From an uncultured Candidatus Peregrinibacteria bacterium (GTDB taxonomy: Bacteria > Patescibacteriota > Gracilibacteria > UBA1369): a stretch of 64,000 nt of DNA. Every line of letters begins with the position of its first letter. The stretch's first letter is position 1. Under the pieces are notes generated by a model. That model searched no databases. It was not told where the DNA came from and saw only the letters and a program-made list of their open reading frames with translations. The DNA is taken from the NCBI GenBank assembly GCA_937858825.1, contig CALMAI010000023.1, positions 51,690-115,689 of the forward strand. The letters are read 5' to 3'. Positions 61,945 to 64,000 of this stretch are shown here, in pieces. The position numbers were made by a program, and so were the translations under genes.

Positions 61945-63183
61945 ATGCATTTTAAGTCTTTGAAAATTATGGAATGGCAACAATTTCAAGCTATTGAAAT
62001 TGATTTCCATAGCAGGTTAACTATTTTAACCGGTGCTAATGGAAGTGGTAAAACCACAATATTAGGCCATATTTTATCAAAACATTGTGGTTGGCATTTT
62101 CAATCTGGCTCAACTCCTCAAAAAGACAAAACAGGAATTTGGCAATATTTGACAAGATTTTTTAATGGTAATGATAAAAGTCAGGAAGAGATTATTGGAC
62201 ATTTAATCTACGATAATGAAAGTAAGGCAAACTTACAGATTCCTAATCAAAACAATCCCCAATATCAACTACAAATTTCCGGGCAACAAGAAGTGAATAG
62301 TTTATTTATTCCATCCCATAGATCGATTTTCAGATATCAAACTGTACACAGTATCCCTGTTATAAAAAAGAATAAGACCAATGCTTTTCAAGAAATTCAT
62401 AATGCAAACAGAGATAGATATTTTGGGAACAATAATCAATCATCTAGCTTTCTAATGAAGAATATACTGATTGGTTGGGCTATCCAAGGATATGGAAATG
62501 AAATAATGGAAAGAGATGAAGAACAAATACAATTTTTTGAAGGTTTTGAAGAAGTTTTAAAAAAAGTTCTCCCAAAATCATTAGGATTTCAAAAATTAGA
62601 AATAAGGAAAATGGAAATCATTTTTGTATGTAATGAAAAAAAAGATCAATTTATCTTTGAACAAGCTTCGGGTGGAATAAGTGCCCTTATTGATATTGCA
62701 TGGCAAATTTATATGTACTCAACAAAAGAAAAAACTGATTTTACTGTCATCATTGACGAAATTGAAAATCATCTCCATCCAACGATGCAAAGACAGATAT
62801 TACCTGATTTACTCAATGCCTTTCCCAAAGCACGTTTTGTAGTCTCGACCCATAGTCCATTAATAGTTGGCTCTGTTCAAGATTCAAATGTATTTGTACT
62901 AAAATATGATGACAATGGAAAAATTATAAGCACACGACTCGACTTAGTAAACCAAGCAAAAACAGCAACCGAAATATTAGATGAAGTTTTAGGAGTATCC
63001 TTTACAATGCCAATTTGGGCAGAGGAAAAATTAAACACTATTGTAGCTACATACTCTCAAAAGGAAATGACAAAATATGAATTTCTCAATATGAGAGATG
63101 AATTGAAAGAAGTTGGGCTCGAAAAACTAATGCCAGAGGCAATTTATGATTTAATTGAAAAAGAAAATGAGAAAGCTCAATAG
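61945..63183 (+). CDS. ptuA: AAA/ABC-type ATPase, PtuA-like (Septu defence system)
   Basis: 412 residues from the ATG at 61945 (a TTG three codons earlier is possible). Walker A LTGANGSGKTTILG at ~30; ABC-like signature ASGGISALIDIAW near 240; Walker B FTVIIDEIENHLHP; and VVSTHSPLIVG, the switch His. The gene overlaps a following HNH nuclease gene by 17 bases, the layout of the type I Septu system (PtuA plus PtuB). Clearly more A+T-rich in composition and codon use than surrounding genes, which points to transfer. It likely senses infection and activates the nuclease. Confidence 0.82.
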   Translation: MHFKSLKIMEWQQFQAIEIDFHSRLTILTGANGSGKTTILGHILSKHCGWHFQSGSTPQKDKTGIWQYLTRFFNGNDKSQEEIIGHLIYDNESKANLQIPNQNNPQYQLQISGQQEVNSLFIPSHRSIFRYQTVHSIPVIKKNKTNAFQEIHNANRDRYFGNNNQSSSFLMKNILIGWAIQGYGNEIMERDEEQIQFFEGFEEVLKKVLPKSLGFQKLEIRKMEIIFVCNEKKDQFIFEQASGGISALIDIAWQIYMYSTKEKTDFTVIIDEIENHLHPTMQRQILPDLLNAFPKARFVVSTHSPLIVGSVQDSNVFVLKYDDNGKIISTRLDLVNQAKTATEILDEVLGVSFTMPIWAEEKLNTIVATYSQKEMTKYEFLNMRDELKEVGLEKLMPEAIYDLIEKENEKAQ

Positions 63184-63742
63184 GCCGACATGTCCAAATC
63201 CAGCTGCTTTGGCAACTAACTATAAACACCCTGATAATAAATCAGCCCTAGTAAAGGCTAGTTTTGAAAAATGCATGTATTGCGAAGAAAAAATATTATC
63301 TTCACAGTTTGGCGATGTGGAACATATTAAACCAAAATCAAGATTTAAAAATTTAGAATTTGATTGGAAAAATCTAGGTTTAATTTGCTCAAAATGTAAT
63401 AATGCAAAATCCGATAAGTATGATGAACAAACACCTTTCATAAATCCTTATGATGAAGATCCGGAAGATTATATTATAGCAACTGGAACATTATTAGCTC
63501 AAAGAAGAGGCTCTGAAAGAGGAGAATTAACTATTTCTGAAATTGAACTAAACAGAGGTGGGCTTATAGAAAAAAGGTATGAAAAAATAAAAAATATTGG
63601 GAAGACAATCGATAAGTGTTTTAGAACTCAAAATGAAACATTAAAAAAGAATGCTCTTGAAGATCTAAAAAAGGAAGCTAGTGAAGACAAAGAATATTCG
63701 TTGTGTGTAAAATATTTACTGAAAAGTCACAGGATACTTTAA
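63167..63742 (+). CDS. ptuB: HNH endonuclease, PtuB-like (Septu defence system)
   Basis: 191 residues from the ATG at 63167 (TTG at 63155 would add four residues). HNH motif: KCMYCEEKI, GDVEHIKPKSRF (catalytic His), LGLICSKCNNAKSDKY (Asn and a second Cys pair that with the first makes a zinc site). The following helical C-terminal region (residues ~110-190) is Lys/Glu-rich. In Septu, PtuB cuts DNA when released or activated by PtuA. AT-rich like ptuA. No retron reverse transcriptase is seen next to it. Confidence 0.83.
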   Translation: MRKLNRPTCPNPAALATNYKHPDNKSALVKASFEKCMYCEEKILSSQFGDVEHIKPKSRFKNLEFDWKNLGLICSKCNNAKSDKYDEQTPFINPYDEDPEDYIIATGTLLAQRRGSERGELTISEIELNRGGLIEKRYEKIKNIGKTIDKCFRTQNETLKKNALEDLKKEASEDKEYSLCVKYLLKSHRIL

Positions 63743-63785
63743 CTAGGGAGGTTTGTTTCATTATTTTGCCCCCTCTCACAAGAGA

Positions 63786-63905
63786 GGCTCCCCAGAATGG
63801 AGCGAGATGCAAGGCGAAAAGATTTTTTTGAGCGCAGCGTATTCAAAAATACGTGAGCATCAAAAAACATCTTTTCAACGCAGCAGGTTGCCCATACTGA
63901 GGAGC
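63786..63905 (+). repeat. Large imperfect palindromic element next to ftsK
   Basis: GGCTCC (63786-63791) pairs with GGAGCC (63900-63905); further pairs are CAG/CTG, ATGG/CCAT, GCAA/TTGC, GAAAAGAT/ATCTTTTC, TTTTTTGA with TCAAAAAA, and CGTAT/ATACG around TTCAAAA. It contains CAAGGCG (5') and AACGCAG (3'), the same marks as the element within RNase P RNA. It abuts the ftsK stop codon. It could act as a terminator for ftsK, but its length and structure exceed that role. Confidence 0.8.
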
Positions 63906-64000
63906 CTAATCTATATAGATGTCGCGGGGCTTGGCACCGTTTACGGGCCCAATAACCCCATTCTCCTCCATCTGATCTAAAAGCCTCGCCGCCCTGGCAT
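63906..64000 (-). CDS. ftsK: DNA translocase FtsK, C-terminal end (partial)
   Basis: Only the last 31 codons are in the window, reading leftward to the TAG at 63906-63908. The frame encodes ARAARLLDQMEENG and VIGPVNGAKPRDIYID, matching the FtsK/SpoIIIE gamma winged-helix domain (RAARLLDxMExxGIVGPxxGSKPREV). This domain recognises KOPS sites and, in some bacteria, activates XerCD. The rest of the gene lies beyond the right edge. Confidence 0.88.
   Translation of the reverse strand, partial: ARAARLLDQMEENGVIGPVNGAKPRDIYID

Noticed and set aside
61945..63742. Retron carrying PtuA/PtuB effectors
   Set aside because: There is no reverse transcriptase gene and no msr/msd-like RNA in the flanking sequence of the window.
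61894..63785. Integrase or transposase associated with the Septu-like island, or direct repeats at its ends
   Set aside because: No recombinase gene and no convincing direct repeat was found at either side. The palindrome on the right is shared with RNase P RNA and so is not specific to the island.
63743..63980. A 75-codon plus-strand frame at the window end
   Set aside because: It crosses the palindromic element and the antisense of ftsK. The minus strand encodes a clear FtsK gamma domain instead.
1..64000. Alternative genetic code with UGA as glycine
   Set aside because: TGA acts as stop in frdB and frdC where overlapping ATGA junctions are clear, and no gene needs TGA read-through.
1..64000. 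tRNA genes, rRNA genes or tmRNA
   Set aside because: Reading the intergenic gaps, almost all under 210 bases, I saw no cloverleaf with a TTC loop and acceptor pairing. A scan with a covariance tool would settle it.

Overview
The window looks like a piece of a compact bacterial chromosome, most plausibly from the Patescibacteria (Candidate Phyla Radiation), perhaps a Peregrinibacteria- or Gracilibacteria-like lineage. The evidence is a tandem set of TrbC/VirB2-like 'T4SS pilin' proteins, an RNHCP-domain protein, a zinc-ligand-free L33, large Asp-rich thrombospondin-type-3/SLH surface proteins, a streamlined type IV pilus operon and very tight gene packing. TGA terminates many genes (frdB and frdC, for example), so the UGA-glycine code of some Gracilibacteria is not in use. 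The lineage call is an inference.

Layout. 1-3651: end of a giant surface protein. 3659-13512: MerR/TipAS regulator, DEAD-box helicase, cold-shock protein, two FAD oxidoreductases, a cation-efflux/NifX fusion, a glutamine amidotransferase, a second surface protein and an L7/L12-like membrane protein. 13573-19022: typA, dinB (apparently with an ATT start), a VIT-type metal transporter, a DUF1761 protein and a PQQ-type sugar dehydrogenase. 19179-24160: a sugar cluster with HAD phosphatase, cupin, eukaryote-like hexokinase, a ribbon-helix-helix/nucleotidyltransferase fusion and a GH1 glycosidase. 24234-27260: L33, a DsbA-like protein with a Cys-rich membrane partner, a thioredoxin-fold protein and lgt. 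27325-33881: a dihydrouridine synthase, then frdABCD and an aspartase/fumarase-family lyase. 34305-39639: MgtC-like protein, an FtsQ/Sbp cell-division pair, pilT and a Na+/Ca2+ antiporter. 39760-42028: five overlapping T4SS-pilin-like genes. 42025-49335: metG and the type IV pilus operon pilN-pilO-pilC-prepilins (minus strand). 49404-56117: RNHCP protein, tilS, ftsH, hsp20, galU, a TPR protein and lysC. 56208-56755: RNase P RNA. 56770-61893: sugar transferase and secA. 61945-63742: an AT-rich two-gene Septu-like (PtuA/PtuB) defence island. 63786-63905: a large palindromic repeat against the 3' end of ftsK, which runs off the window.

The most striking observation is that the RNase P RNA carries a very long P3 arm. 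The tip of that arm is a palindromic sequence with the same architecture as the repeat next to ftsK: 5' CAAGG, a long hairpin with a GTATyCAAAAATAC centre, and 3' AACGCAG. This suggests a dispersed palindromic element that has inserted in, and been accommodated by, an essential ribozyme.

How genes work together: the lyase could make fumarate for the quinol:fumarate reductase, giving aspartate- or malate-driven anaerobic respiration. Hexokinase, GalU, the GH1 enzyme and the sugar transferase point to glucose activation and surface glycan synthesis. Pilus, T4SS-pilin and SLH/Asp-rich surface proteins suggest attachment or host contact. Convergent genes repeatedly share four-base palindromic stop overlaps, so there is little room for terminators. 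Recognisable promoters mostly have a TATAAT-like box, often preceded by TGn, 6 to 35 bases before the start codon.
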